Assembly (NCBI RefSeq): GCF_954871325.1
Contig: NC_088779.1
Span: forward strand, 30,025,752 to 30,089,751
DNA from: Gordionus sp. m RMFG-2023
Taxonomy: Eukaryota; Nematomorpha; Gordioida; Chordodea; Parachordodidae
Length of the DNA: 64,000 nucleotides
Direction of reading: 5' to 3'
Part shown: piece by piece, positions 47,481 through 59,059 of the stretch
How positions within the stretch are numbered: the stretch's first letter is position 1
Layout: every line of letters starts with the position of its first letter
Program-made: the position numbers and the translations under genes
Notes under the pieces: generated by a model
What the model was told of the DNA's origin: nothing
The model's database searches: none
What the model saw: the letters and a program-made list of their open reading frames with translations, nothing else

Positions 47481-49204
47481 CAAACTAGCTCATTACAAAT
47501 CAAATAAAACCATTGCCATTGTTAATCATTTGCCCAGTACCATTCTTCATCCCTACATCTAATTCACCATTGTTCTCCAAATCATTTTCCATCTTGTTTC
47601 ATTCGCAACCTTCTCCATCCCTTCCTTTGATCCTGTATTGTATCATTATCATTGTGATTTCCTCATTACTCATCCTCCAATCTTGATTGAACATTTCACC
47701 TCCCATCTTTACCCATTAACCATCTAACCTCAAAATACATTTCTATTTTCTTCTTTTTTTTTAAAAATTTTTCATTCTTTTTTTTTAATTTTCTTTTTTA
47801 TCTTTTTCTTTTTTTTCTTTCTTTTTTAAAAATTTTTTCCTTTTTTTATATAATTTTTCTTTCTTTCTTTTTAAATTTTTCTTTCTTTTTTTTAAATTTT
47901 TTTCTTCTTTTCTTTATTTTTTTAAAACAACATTTTGACAATACCAATATCAATAATTTTATACATATATAACATTGTTTACAAAAACTATACATAAATA
48001 TATAATCATTTCTTGCTACATTCATTCATAAAAAAAATATTTAAAAACACCATATTCTAATTGGTTACCACCAAATAAATTATTTAAATATATATATATT
48101 TTCAATCACTCATTAACAATTAAATATTATTAAATTATATATATATATACAAACATACATTCCTTCCATTTTCCCCTCATTACCATCAAAATTTACATAA
48201 GACAATTTATTTTACATAAATAAAAAAAAACAAACAATCGAACAAATAATCAATACAATTAAAGCACAACATATCCAAAACATCCAATTACAATAAAAAA
48301 TAAACCAAAATTACATTCATCAATACTTTCAATGCACAACAAACATTTCCAAAACATCCAATTACAATCAAAAATAAACCAAAATTACATTTAAAATCAT
48401 ACAACCTTTACCATAACAAAACTACAAAACAGAATTTCTCCTATACAATAATTACAATTAAATATACCCCCCCCCCACCAATTATTTATCTTTTTAACCA
48501 ACTCCAACAAAATCTTATCCCTTACTAATTTGAATATAATTTCCATTTTAAATAAATTTTATTACCATATTATGAATATGAAATTAACATATCATCTATA
48601 AAATTTACTCACATTTTATACAAATTAACTCAAAATCAACCTTCAAAAATTCCTTCCAATCTTAATTGATCTAATACCCCAAGCAAAAATTTTCCTTTAC
48701 AATAAACCTATTATTCCCTTTTCTATTTACACATAATACTATATGAATAACCTAAAAAAAATCAATATCTTTTCATCTTACCATTACATTACGAAAAATA
48801 TAATACAATATGTGTTGCTTTACATCTTTTTAAAAATAACATAAGATTACCCCCCCCCCCCCAATTATCACTAATATAAAACATTTAATACTATATGTTG
48901 CGTTATCTTATTTCTATCTAAATAACATTCACATTTTCCCTATGAATTATACTTTAATATTTTCCTATATTATCAACAAAAAAAAATATAAAACAGCTCT
49001 ATCTTTCTTACCACTTTTTAACGTTTTATTTTTTCATTCTCAACAATATTTACACGATAATTCTCATTCAACCTAATTATACATAAGAATTAATTCGAAA
49101 TACCACTAATATCTCAATAAAATAAAATAAGCATTAATTCGAAATACCACTAATATCTCAATAAAATAAAATAAGCATTAATTCGAAATTATAAATACAA
49201 GATA
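47481..49204. other. G-depleted tract on the plus strand
   Basis: Across about 1.7 kb (2.2 kb counting the preceding repeat) most 60-base lines contain only zero to three G while C stays common. It includes a polypyrimidine run (47740-47930), poly-C runs near 48470 and 48852, a 74-bp imperfect duplication at about 48265-48395 and a 44-bp tandem duplication at 49088-49188. There is no coding capacity. The bias flips at about 49205, where the inverted repeat copy is G-rich and C-poor. Confidence 0.7.
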
Positions 49205-49395
49205 TTCTCATTTATTAAATGCAAGATATTCCCATTTGTTATTATATTTGATATGATCTTTACAGTTTTTGCAATAATCAAATAGGGATTTGGGGATGAT
49301 GATGAATGATGGGTATGGGATGATGATGAATGGTAATGGGCAAATGGGAGACAGATGTGATTTGAATGAATGAATGGTATTGATGCTGGAGTACA
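49205..49395 (-). repeat. Inverted copy of the 46.8-47.4 kb repeat, abutting the virus-like frame
   Basis: Read on the minus strand it starts 'tgtactccagcatcaatacc', then 'attcattcattcaaatcaca', then 'tttgcccattaccattcatc', and ends with 'gtaaagatcatatcaaatat'. The same order is found on the plus strand at 46831-47460. It begins immediately after the stop codon of the 814-aa frame. Confidence 0.75.
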
Positions 49396-51840
49396 TTAGT
49401 TTTTTCGTCCTGGCTTGTTTCCGCTTTCATCATCCTCATCTAGCGCCAATTTGTGCAACTTACTACTCACACGCAATAGTGCACGTGGGCCTAACTTATT
49501 AGACAGCATTGTTGGCATGGCCTTTAGAGGCAGGCTAATACCGGCGTTCATCATCTTAATAACCTGTATTGTAATCATTGCCGTCCACACAGCTGCGTCA
49601 AAGCCTGTCTCTTTTATGCTTGGTACCAATACATACCCGGTAAACCAGTCATAGCTCAACCACGACCCTATTTCAGCTATACCCAAAACATCAACCCAAG
49701 TCGGTTGTAACTCGTCACTATCAGTGACCTTCACCAGTTCATCCATTGCATTAATGGTGAAACACCTCCACGTTATCGCCCAAACTCTAGTTGCTCTCGA
49801 CCACTGCCGCAATGCATTAACAACATGTAATCCGTACGACACCATTTTGAAGGCTTGCTTCTCTTTAGCATGTCTTGCATAATCCATAGAACCCTTATCA
49901 GCTATCCACCCGTTACCTTGCAGATACAATTCTGCTCTCAAATCGACTTCAATTGGCGCACCCATAATGCCCCAAATATCAGGCCACGCATTCCAAATCC
50001 AACTTAAACACAAAGGATTTACAATATACGGGATCTTATTTCCCCACGTGCCACGCCAGCTAGCATTTTCACCCCAGTGCAGTACATGTTTATTTCTAAG
50101 ATTCCATCCTCTACCAATGAAGAAAGAATCATTGAAAGTCAAATTAGTGAAATCCGTTAAAAATTGCATAGCCGATTGCATAATCAACGGTATTTCAGGT
50201 TTACCCCTCAAGTTATCAAACAAACTACCCAACCACAATGAAATGCTAGCATCCACTCCGGGGCTCATCGCATTCATAACTTTGCCTGTAATGTTAAACA
50301 TATTCAGGGTAACACTGACTCCGATTGAAAGAAGCGTACTAGTAGTCACACTTAACTTGAGAAACTCGTCCGCAAAACAACTTCTCAAACTATTTATCTC
50401 AGGCCTGAGCTCAGAATGTTTCGCCAAAGGATAAGCAATGCTGAGCGCTCTCCATAGCCAATTATAATCCATTGGTAGCGGCCAATCACAACCACCAATT
50501 TGTAACCATGAATCCATATAATCCGAAAGTACCCGGGCTGTCCCCTCTTCCGTTCTATTCAAGGCCCGACCAAATACTACCATACAAGCCCGAAACCAGC
50601 CTTCCATTTCAAACACCTCGTCACCTCTTAAATCCGCCAATCTGTGCAGACTACTTCTGATTTGACACGATGATGCGTCCCTAAGTCTAGGTAGCTCAGC
50701 CGCATCTGATGCATATAATACCATCCGTATCGGCTCGCAAGTAACACTTTCTGAACACAACTTCCAGTCATGTCGTTCCGGAGTCGTAAACCTTGGCAAC
50801 CCCGAGGCTATCAATCCCAACACGTTAATATCTCCAGCATTGAGCTCGTCTGCAAACCAAACAAATCTACCTTCCGTTATATCAGCGCTCATACGATCGG
50901 CCAGCGCATTCTCCTGATTGGGGGTCACGTCTAATCTTCTCTTAACCAACGCACTTGCCGTTGCGTCTAATATGCACGGTGATATATTTCTTAATTCATA
51001 TATATATCTTTGGAAAAATAGGATGTATCCAACTCCATAAAAACTAGCATTATTCACACGCAGTAGATTGTCGTTCAGCTTTCGGGATATTTTGAAACCT
51101 AATGAGGCCGAAACTTTACCATGTAAAGCTGAAGCTATATTATTTCCCTGTATGACACCAGCTACAAAGAATCGGTCCGCTGATGCCATGTCCATTGAAT
51201 CTACCACTTGTGTAGTGTTCATTTCAATTTGGTATGATCCAGGTGCATCAAGTGCAGTTAGGTATATCTTTTCTGAGGTGGTATACAAAGGTAGTTTACC
51301 ATTAATATCAGCCACCACCAAGCGCGACACAAATTCGACATATGTACGGTCGTCTTCGCCAGTGGTCACATGCATGTATGAAGGGTTCGAACTGATACGT
51401 TCTCTCACCGGTATAATCACGTGTTGGGCTGTTGTTGGCCGATCACATAATATTTTAACTGGGCGCCACAGTGCGCCTGAAATACTATGACTCCCTAGCT
51501 TCTTCGTGAGAGTAGTTTGTAGCTTGCTCTCCTTCCTACCGCTTTCCTCTTTCTCCTTCGCTTTTATGCAAGTCTCTTCCTGAGATTCGGAGTTATCGTC
51601 TCTTCCCTTGCGACGGCTCTCCTTACCTTCTTTGTCCGGATTGACCGTTTCGGAGGGGTTTACACTATCATTCTTACCTGGTTTATCACCATCGCCAGAT
51701 TTAAACTTTAGCGGCTCCGTCGTACCAACAGACACGTCCTGTGATTTGATAATCACTCTCTCTATAGTTTTACCTTCCTTAATTAAAGGTTGACCCGAAG
51801 GTTTAAGATCAACCTGTTCCTTTATCTCATTCTTAGTCAT
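49396..51840 (-). CDS. Virus-like coat-protein gene, probable toti-like dsRNA virus fossil, looks whole
   Basis: One uninterrupted 814-aa frame from an ATG. The first 130 residues are charged and low in complexity (K, E, D, S rich); the rest is a long mixed alpha/beta protein without zinc fingers, protease, polymerase or nuclease motifs. Blocks such as RFVWFADELNAGDINVLGLI, TTPERHDWKLCSE, CEPIRMVLYASDA and WRGTWGNKIPYIVNP look to me like the large single-shell coat proteins of toti-like viruses of invertebrates and fish, whose length is similar. This is recognition by style, not an alignment. Composition is clearly GC-richer than the flanks. No polymerase frame is nearby, so only the coat region is present. 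Copying of RNA-virus sequence into animal genomes by LINE or LTR machinery is known. Age: probably young, or kept under selection, since the frame is open throughout. Alternative: a host gene of unknown family. Confidence 0.55.
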   Translation of the reverse strand: MTKNEIKEQVDLKPSGQPLIKEGKTIERVIIKSQDVSVGTTEPLKFKSGDGDKPGKNDSVNPSETVNPDKEGKESRRKGRDDNSESQEETCIKAKEKEESGRKESKLQTTLTKKLGSHSISGALWRPVKILCDRPTTAQHVIIPVRERISSNPSYMHVTTGEDDRTYVEFVSRLVVADINGKLPLYTTSEKIYLTALDAPGSYQIEMNTTQVVDSMDMASADRFFVAGVIQGNNIASALHGKVSASLGFKISRKLNDNLLRVNNASFYGVGYILFFQRYIYELRNISPCILDATASALVKRRLDVTPNQENALADRMSADITEGRFVWFADELNAGDINVLGLIASGLPRFTTPERHDWKLCSESVTCEPIRMVLYASDAAELPRLRDASSCQIRSSLHRLADLRGDEVFEMEGWFRACMVVFGRALNRTEEGTARVLSDYMDSWLQIGGCDWPLPMDYNWLWRALSIAYPLAKHSELRPEINSLRSCFADEFLKLSVTTSTLLSIGVSVTLNMFNITGKVMNAMSPGVDASISLWLGSLFDNLRGKPEIPLIMQSAMQFLTDFTNLTFNDSFFIGRGWNLRNKHVLHWGENASWRGTWGNKIPYIVNPLCLSWIWNAWPDIWGIMGAPIEVDLRAELYLQGNGWIADKGSMDYARHAKEKQAFKMVSYGLHVVNALRQWSRATRVWAITWRCFTINAMDELVKVTDSDELQPTWVDVLGIAEIGSWLSYDWFTGYVLVPSIKETGFDAAVWTAMITIQVIKMMNAGISLPLKAMPTMLSNKLGPRALLRVSSKLHKLALDEDDESGNKPGRKN

Positions 51841-54402
51841 TTGCAGTATGTTGTTTTTTATTATGAGTCACCCACAACAAGGCGGACTGTACCACACATA
51901 GACAAGGCCGTTGCAGTCTCTTGGCATTTAGAGCTTACGCTCACTTAGCACACCCGATGATGTTTTGGCCAGGTTGTTTAGAAACAACCCTCTATGTATA
52001 TCATAATCTATGGCTTCCAATATACAAACAATAGATTAACTCTATTATATACCAACTAATAGCTATGGTTAAAGCCCATATAAGTCTCCTTATATGCGCC
52101 TTAAAGAACCAAGAATTAATATGGATATTTTAGGGATAATTTAATGTTCGCTATATGGCGGCTACTGCGCTAAAGACATCAGTGGTAAGTAGTACTAAGG
52201 TTTTACCACCTCCTAACCTAAATAAAGTGCTTCAAAGAAATATCATTTATATAAAGCAGTCCTTAGTACGATAGGACAGTTTTGTGGTGGAAATCTTATC
52301 AAAAAAATTTAATGGCTGATTTTTCAAATGGGCCCGAATATACCCTGATCCCGAAATACTCGGGGTTTGAGTGGTTTTCTTAAAATTGGTCCATGTTTAC
52401 AAAATTCCCACAAAAGCAATTTAATATTCTTCAATCAATCATCGAGTTAGTGAGCATTCTAAAAGAAAATTCTCGATGGTATTATCATCATCATAGCCTA
52501 GTCAAACAGACTCAGTAAGAGTATGACTATGCCTATAATAAACTAAGAGGCAAACATATATCTATCGATAGAAAAATTAGAAATTTTAAAATTACATGAA
52601 CTATTATCGGTCTAATGACTAATGTCTTCATGTTTGCCACTAACATCCTAAGAATATTCGATAGGCTCACTTAAACTCACTAAGATCATTGGTAGGAAAG
52701 GAATCTTAAACCTTGCTATCCAACGAGGAGTTCTCTTATAGCCATGTCCATCCTCCATGTGGAAATATTTTTCCCATCTTTTATAAATAAAAATTTCTAA
52801 ATTAAGTACCCAGACAGTGTTCTAATTCGTCTTCTAAATAGTCGTCTGTATAGCTTCATGTAAACCCTGAAAAGAAGAAAGTTATTTAAATTCCAAGAAT
52901 TTGAGGCTTAAAAAAATTAGATTACATCAAAGCTTTTCATATAAAATACATTGTATTTATATATATATAGCTTATAAGCTATAAAAAAATTGAAATGTAT
53001 TTCAAAATATATATTGCCTAAAAAAAATGACGTAACCTTTTAGATTTTCATAATTATATTATTATAATATTACGCATAAATCAGAATAGCTAACACCATA
53101 GCGAATCTTTTTCAAATATTTTAATTAATATTAATCCCCTCTTTGCAGATCTGTATCTTCATGTTAGTCAATTTTTAATATAGGAAGAATTGTACTGACT
53201 GAGAGGAAACCCCATACAACGTTTATCATAATTACACTGGAGAATGTTTTATAATATGACTGGCAACAAGGAATTGTACTCTTTTCAAATCACGGAGGCA
53301 TTCAATTACTTTCATTTTTAATATCATTCAATATATTCCTTATTCCAATTTTATTCCAAGATAGACATTGAGCTTTAGTCAAAAAACAAGTGGTTTAATT
53401 TGCCCTTCCCCATAAAGAATGTGAAGGTCTGTTGGAACATAGTATTTTTAATTACTAGGATTCGGAATTGGTATTAAATTTTACATATTGTCTATTGAGA
53501 AAGTAATGTATGAATTTTTCTTTGATACCAGAATGCCTTCTATTTTCCTTCAATATTACTAATCTAATATTTATTTATTTCCTTAGCTTCTTGAGATATT
53601 CTCATTTTCTCCTATTAAAATAAATATTCATTTTAAAAATTATAAGAGATATAGAATTACCAGGCGTATCCTTAAAAACGAGGCCTTATAAATTTTTTGA
53701 CGTTTAGAATTGTTCTTGTCATTCAAATAGAATAATCTAGGTGGGACAACCCGTTAAATTTTGTACTTGTTTAATAGAATTTGCTGAATTTTTTAAAAAT
53801 GTGTATATAGGGCCTCATCGTTATTCCAAAATTTTCTTGACAGTACAAAGACAGCTAGACACCTATCATACATCATACCCTTTAAAATCTTCCGCAACCG
53901 AATTCTCGATTCAAACAGTATTTGATTCAACGCCTTTAGATTTTTTATTAATGTATAAACTAAATATCGTGGCAATAAAGGGTTTCGCAGTGATTAACCC
54001 TCCACTAATTCTAAATGGTGATTTAAACAATGTCAGGATATCGCGGTTGGATATAGTTAAATATTATTAAAATTTTTGAATTAAAAATATACAATTACAA
54101 TAATATTAGAATTGTGCCGTTATTAAGTATCGAATCGGGCCCCATATGTAACGTTTTTGAAAAAGTATCTAATTAGTCATTAAAAAAAATATCGATCCGA
54201 TATTTTTGATTATTTTGTATATAATTTCATAATAAAAATGGATCCAAAAAAATTCAATTTATTTGTAAAATTTTTTTTTTATAAAGGAAAAATCGAATTG
54301 CTTTAAAAAGATAATGCTAAAAAAAATTTGGTATCATTTTCTTTTTTTTATATTATCTGGCAACAAGAAAAAGGTTTAAACGTATCCAAACGAGTATTTA
54401 GT
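51841..54402. other. Stretch upstream of the virus-like frame, no gene seen
   Basis: The first 450 bases or so (51841-52290) are GC-richer than the usual background and may belong to the same insertion, but carry no frame or motif that I recognise. A word near 52253 resembles the ribosomal sarcin-ricin loop but is not convincing. From 52860 on the sequence returns to ordinary AT-rich non-coding DNA. Confidence 0.35.
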
Positions 54403-54965
54403 TAGTGCTGTTAAACTTCGAAATTAGCCAGCTAACTCGAGATTTTACCAATTTATAACCAAAGTTCGAAAATTTGGGTTCAGAGATGATAGAAGGCTTT
54501 AAATTATCGGCCATATTTCGATAGTTATGTAATATTAATTTTTTTTAAAAACGTTTCGTAAAAATCGGTTTAACTACAAAAAATCGCTTCGTCTTAATCC
54601 TATTTTTTTTTATAACCGTCTAACTCAATATTTTAGCCCAGTAAAATATTGCGTAAGTATTAGAGATTTTAACTAATAAATTTACCAATCCTTTTATGCC
54701 ATCGATAAGCAAAGTTTTCATGCCAAGTGTAATATCTTTCTTGATAAAATAATGAGTCATCCATTTTTAAAAATCGGGTTCAAACGGAGCGATTTTGCAG
54801 AGTTGTTAAAGGATCTAGATACAAAAAAATGTGGTATTTGTATCTGTATCTAAATAGATTTTTTGATTAAAATATCAATATCTAGATATCATTTTAGAAA
54901 AATGTATCTGTATTTAGATCCATTTAAAAAGTAACTTTTAACAACTCCACGATTTTGTAACACTA
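54403..54965. mobile_element. Family A hAT-type MITE cluster, diverged, hosting a family B copy
   Basis: It starts TAGTGCTGTTAAAC and ends TAACACTA. A second internal left-end-like piece occurs near 54566-54640 ('cgtctaactcaatatttta'), so two family A copies may be joined. The right end is split by a family B element at 54798-54949. Confidence 0.6.
54798..54949. mobile_element. Family B hAT-type MITE, copy 2
   Basis: 152 bp with ends CAGAGTTGTTAAAGGATCTA and TTTTAACAACTCCA. The exact duplication CGATTTTG flanks it (54790-54797, 54950-54957). It sits inside family A sequence, as does the copy at 28514-28660. Confidence 0.88.
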
Positions 54966-56149
54966 AACAGTACATTCAGATAAACATTGACTCTATTTGA
55001 GATGCTTTTGGAGAGTAAAACAAACCAAATGAGGGTGAATCCCTAGTTTAAAATTTGTTTGGCCTGGGGTTAAACATAAATGGTGTTCAAAAATAAGATG
55101 AACCAGTATAGTAAGAAACCAAAAAAGATTATTAATCATTTATAATTTCCCCGCTTCTATAATATAGGTCATATTTCAAAAATATTTCTTTGTATTCTCT
55201 TTGGTTATTCCTCTCTCCCCATGCTCTATATAACTAATCAATTCCTCTTCATCATTAGGATTTTGAATCCTGGCAAAATTGATCAGATTTAAACTATAAC
55301 GAATTTAACATTCACACAGGTCTAAGTATATTGTATCAAACTAATTAATATTTTAACAGTGGTAGTCTGTCAAATATAATAACCCATACATGGGTTCAGG
55401 CCTAGCTACACCCATTGGGGGGGGCTGACAGAAGTTTTGGAGGGGTGGTTAATAAATTTTTTTCAACATCATAGAATGAATAATTGAGATAAATATAATT
55501 ATGATCAAATATGTTTATAAAATTAAATGGAAAATAAGAATTGACTCATAGCTGGAAAGAAATAAGTTGATTTAATGATTTTGCACATATAAAATAATGT
55601 TGATATCCTTTAATAATACTTGTTAGGGATTCAATTATAAAATATATATAACTATATTGTAATTGCTATTATGGTCAATGATTGAGCAGTGTAAAATTAA
55701 TAAAAGGATTAATAGTTAATTTTATTTTGGTTGAGATATTTCCAAAAGTAATAGTTTTATGTATTTTCCATATTTTAATAAAACCAAGTTATCTTGAAAG
55801 ACTTTTTAATAATTCTCTTTAATGATGAATTGACTCACAACTTGATGTGGGCAATTATAACTGATACAGAATATTTGGAAATGCATTTTTATATGGGTAT
55901 AAAAAAATATTGTAACAATCTTTTAGTCTTGTTATCCTCTTCTATGTTTTCCAAAGTCCCTTTAGTTGAACTTTCTTCCAGTTGGCTAAAGCCATTTTGG
56001 TATAAGTTGATTCACAATTGTTTAAGTTATAGATCCTACAATGAAGGCAAAAAATTGCATCAGCTTCAATTAATTATTTAATCCTCTTTGTATTTATAAA
56101 ACTTTAAAGAAAATTCTCTTCCATTGTTAGTAACAGTCAATTTAAGTGA
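54966..56149. other. AT-rich non-coding stretch
   Basis: No supported gene. A 95-aa open frame at 55794-56081 has no recognisable domain or coding signature. Confidence 0.35.
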
Positions 56150-56360
56150 TGTTGGTATTGTTATTAAAAAGCCAAATTTGGATCGATTTTTAAAAATAGT
56201 TGATTTTGATTTTAGCCAAAATAACATTATGTAAGCCCCAATTTGGCAAATATATGTCCAAGCCTTTCCCCTATATATGAGCAAATCCAGACTTATATAA
56301 TATTATTTTGGTTATAATTTTAATCAAGCCATGTTTTAAAATCAACCCAAAGTTGGCCTA
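56150..56360. mobile_element. Possible MITE related to family A
   Basis: It holds 'ggatcgatttttaaaaatag', 'taagccccaatttggcaaat', 'atgtccaagcc' and 'atatgagcaaat', and ends 'aatcaacccaaagttggcct'. The order is like family A interiors, but the terminal bases are lost or diverged. Confidence 0.35.
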
Positions 56361-56638
56361 TTTGGCAATACCTAATTTACATAAATTATTTGGAATAGGA
56401 AAAATTAAATCTAACCTCCCATTTTGTTTTGGAAGCTCAGGCTCATTTTCTTTAATCTAAATCTTGGCACATTCATTTTCACCTTAATCTGCCAAAAATA
56501 TGTTTACATTTTCTATATTTCCTCATTACAATATGAGCTATTAGGTATTAGACATTAAACAGCTATTATTTCTCTCCTATTACTTTCCTTTCTTATTTTT
56601 AAAAAGTATTTTCGATGTAAATTTTTTTGAGAAAGAGA

Positions 56639-56691
56639 GGGGGGGGGGGGTATAACTAAGCTGTTTAAATATTTTTCTGCACCCCCCCCCC
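56639..56691. repeat. Poly-G / poly-C foldback
   Basis: A run of 12 G (56639-56650) and a run of 10 C (56682-56691) lie 31 bases apart and could form a hairpin; the G run alone could stack into quadruplex-type structure with others in trans. Confidence 0.7.
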
Positions 56692-56939
56692 TCCAATAAA
56701 CCTAAAATTGGGCCAAGTGTCTTAATTTTTAATTACAATTATCAGTAAAATAATTAAACCACCCTTAGATTAAAATAAGTCAAAATTATAATTTTAATAA
56801 AGGCTTATAAATTATAAACTTTAACAAGAATTAATTTTGGCTTTATAAATAAATATCATACCTATCTTATTCGGTTCGCATACGAAATCTCCAAGTTCAA
56901 AATGGCCAAATATATTTGTACGTAATTTAAAACACCACA

Positions 56940-57670
56940 AGTAACATAATATTTCCTATATAATAAAATACAAATATATAATATAGTGTAATATAATATA
57001 AAATATATAATAATAATATAATATAATACTAATAATATAAAATAATAATATAAATTAATAATATAAACTAATAATGTAATACACTATAATACTAAAATAA
57101 TGTAATATTATAATGTTAATATAATATAAAATATACAATAATAATATAAAACCAATATAATATAATACCATTATAATATAATACGAATATTATATAATAC
57201 CAATATTATATAATACCAATATAATATAATACCAATATAATATAATACCAATATAATATAATACCAATATTATTATGTGTAATTTAATATAAGATATATA
57301 ATAATAATATAATAAAAATATAATATAATACCAATATTATAATGTGTATTATAATATAATACCAATATAATATAATACATATAATATAATACTAATATAA
57401 TATAATACTAATATAATATAATATAAAACAAATAATATAATACTAAAAAGGTACTACATTCTAATACTATAATTAATCTTCTAAATATACATAATATAAA
57501 ATATAAAATATAAAAAAAATCCTAATATATGTATAATATAATAAAATATATATAACTAATAATGTATCACACTATAATATTAGTTTATTGTAATATTATA
57601 ATACAAAAAAATCCTAATATAAGTGTAATATAATGTAAAATATATATAATTATAAAATATATAATAATAA
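56940..57670. repeat. AT-rich simple-sequence satellite
   Basis: About 700 bp built from 'taatataatacc(a/t)a' and 'aatataataat' words with little other content. Non-coding. Confidence 0.8.
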
Positions 57671-57719
57671 TATAAATGTTTTAATCAGGCGTCTTCAATA
57701 ATATTTGAAATGTAGTGGA

Positions 57720-58925
57720 TGGTGGTCATTGATTCAGAAGTATATGAAGCTCACTTGTCTTACTAGAAACTATAGGAATAAATTTTTTTAAAGTTTTATA
57801 TTGATTAATAAGTATATGTAACTCACTTGTCTTACTATAAACTATAGGAATAATTTGTTTTTGATTCATAAGTATATGTAACTCACTTGTCTTACTAGAA
57901 ACTATAGGAATAATTTTTTATTAATTCATAAGTATATGTAACTCACTTGTCTTACTAGAAACTATAGGAATAAATTTTTTTTCACTTGTCTTACTAGAAA
58001 CTATAGGAATAAATTTTTTTAAGGTTTATATTGATTCATAAGTATATGTTACTCACTTGTTTTACTAGAAACTATAGGAATAAATTTTTTTATTGATTCA
58101 TAAGTATATGTAACACACTTGTCTTACTAGAAACTATAGGAATATTTTTTTTTGATTCATAAGTATATGTAACTCACTTGTCTTACTAGAAACTATAGGA
58201 ATAAATTTTTTTATTGATTCATAAGTATATGTAACTCACTTGTCTTACTAGAAACTATAGGAATAAATTTTTTTTAAGGTTTATATTGATTCATAAGTAT
58301 ATGTAACTCACTTGTCTTACTAGATACTATAGGAATAATTTTTTTATTGTTTCATAAGTATATGTAACTCACTTGTCTTACTAGATACTATAGGAATAAT
58401 TTTTTGTTGATTCATAAGTAATGTAACTCACTTGTCTTACTAGAAACTATAGGAATAAATTTTTTTTAAGGTTTATATTGATTCATAAGTATATGTAACT
58501 CACTTGTCTTACTAAAAACTATAGGAATAAATTTTTTTTAAGGTTTATATTGATTCATAAGTATATGTAACTCACTTGTCTTACTAGAAACTATAGGAAT
58601 AAATTTTTTTAAGGTTTATATTGATTCATAAGTATATGTAACTCACTTATCTTACTAGAAACTATAGGAATAATTTTTTTTATTGATTCATAAGTATATG
58701 TAACTCACTTGTCTTACTAGAAACTATAGGAATAAATTTTTTTTAAGGTTTATAATGATTCATAAGTATATGTAACTCACTTGTCAGATACTATAGGAAA
58801 ATTTTTTTATTGTTTCATAAGTATATGTAACTCACTTGTCTTACTAGATACTATATGAATAATTTTTTGTTGATTCATAAGTAATGTAACTCACTTGTCT
58901 TACTAGAAACTATAGGAATAAAAAA
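57720..58925. repeat. Minisatellite, about 19 copies of a 55-70 bp unit
   Basis: Each unit contains 'gattcataagtatatgtaac', 'tcacttgtcttactag', 'aaactataggaataa' and a poly-T tail, some with an added 'aaggtttata'. Variants (aaact/tactact; presence of 'aaggtttata') form higher-order groups, e.g. near-identical triplets around 58270-58440 and 58750-58925. This indicates unequal exchange of blocks. Confidence 0.9.
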
Positions 58926-59059
58926 TATAAAAAAGTATTAATATTTATAATATTTTCGGATTATAAATATAATAAAAAACAAAAGTAATAATGTACAATT
59001 TAATATATATATAATTTAATCAGAATAACTTGAATATATATTAGATGATTGAAAATTAA

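Noticed and set aside
46959-47488. Overlapping open frames of 140 and 122 aa with repeated peptide motifs
   Set aside because: They exist because the strand is nearly G-free and repetitive; three frames are open at once and the sequence reappears inverted at 49.2 kb as a non-coding repeat.
49415-51793. Several plus-strand open frames, up to 155 aa
   Set aside because: Antisense shadows of the 814-aa minus-strand frame.
52248-52275. 'ccttagtacgataggaca' resembles the sarcin-ricin loop of large-subunit ribosomal RNA
   Set aside because: The key GAGA tetraloop reads GATA here and neighbouring bases do not follow ribosomal helices; no longer ribosomal similarity is visible on either side.
55794-56081. 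95-aa open frame
   Set aside because: No recognisable domain, AT-rich background composition, no splice context; chance frame.
57720-58925. Regularly spaced repeats considered as a CRISPR array
   Set aside because: The spacers are not unique, units vary in length and abut directly, and the setting is an animal genome; it is a minisatellite.
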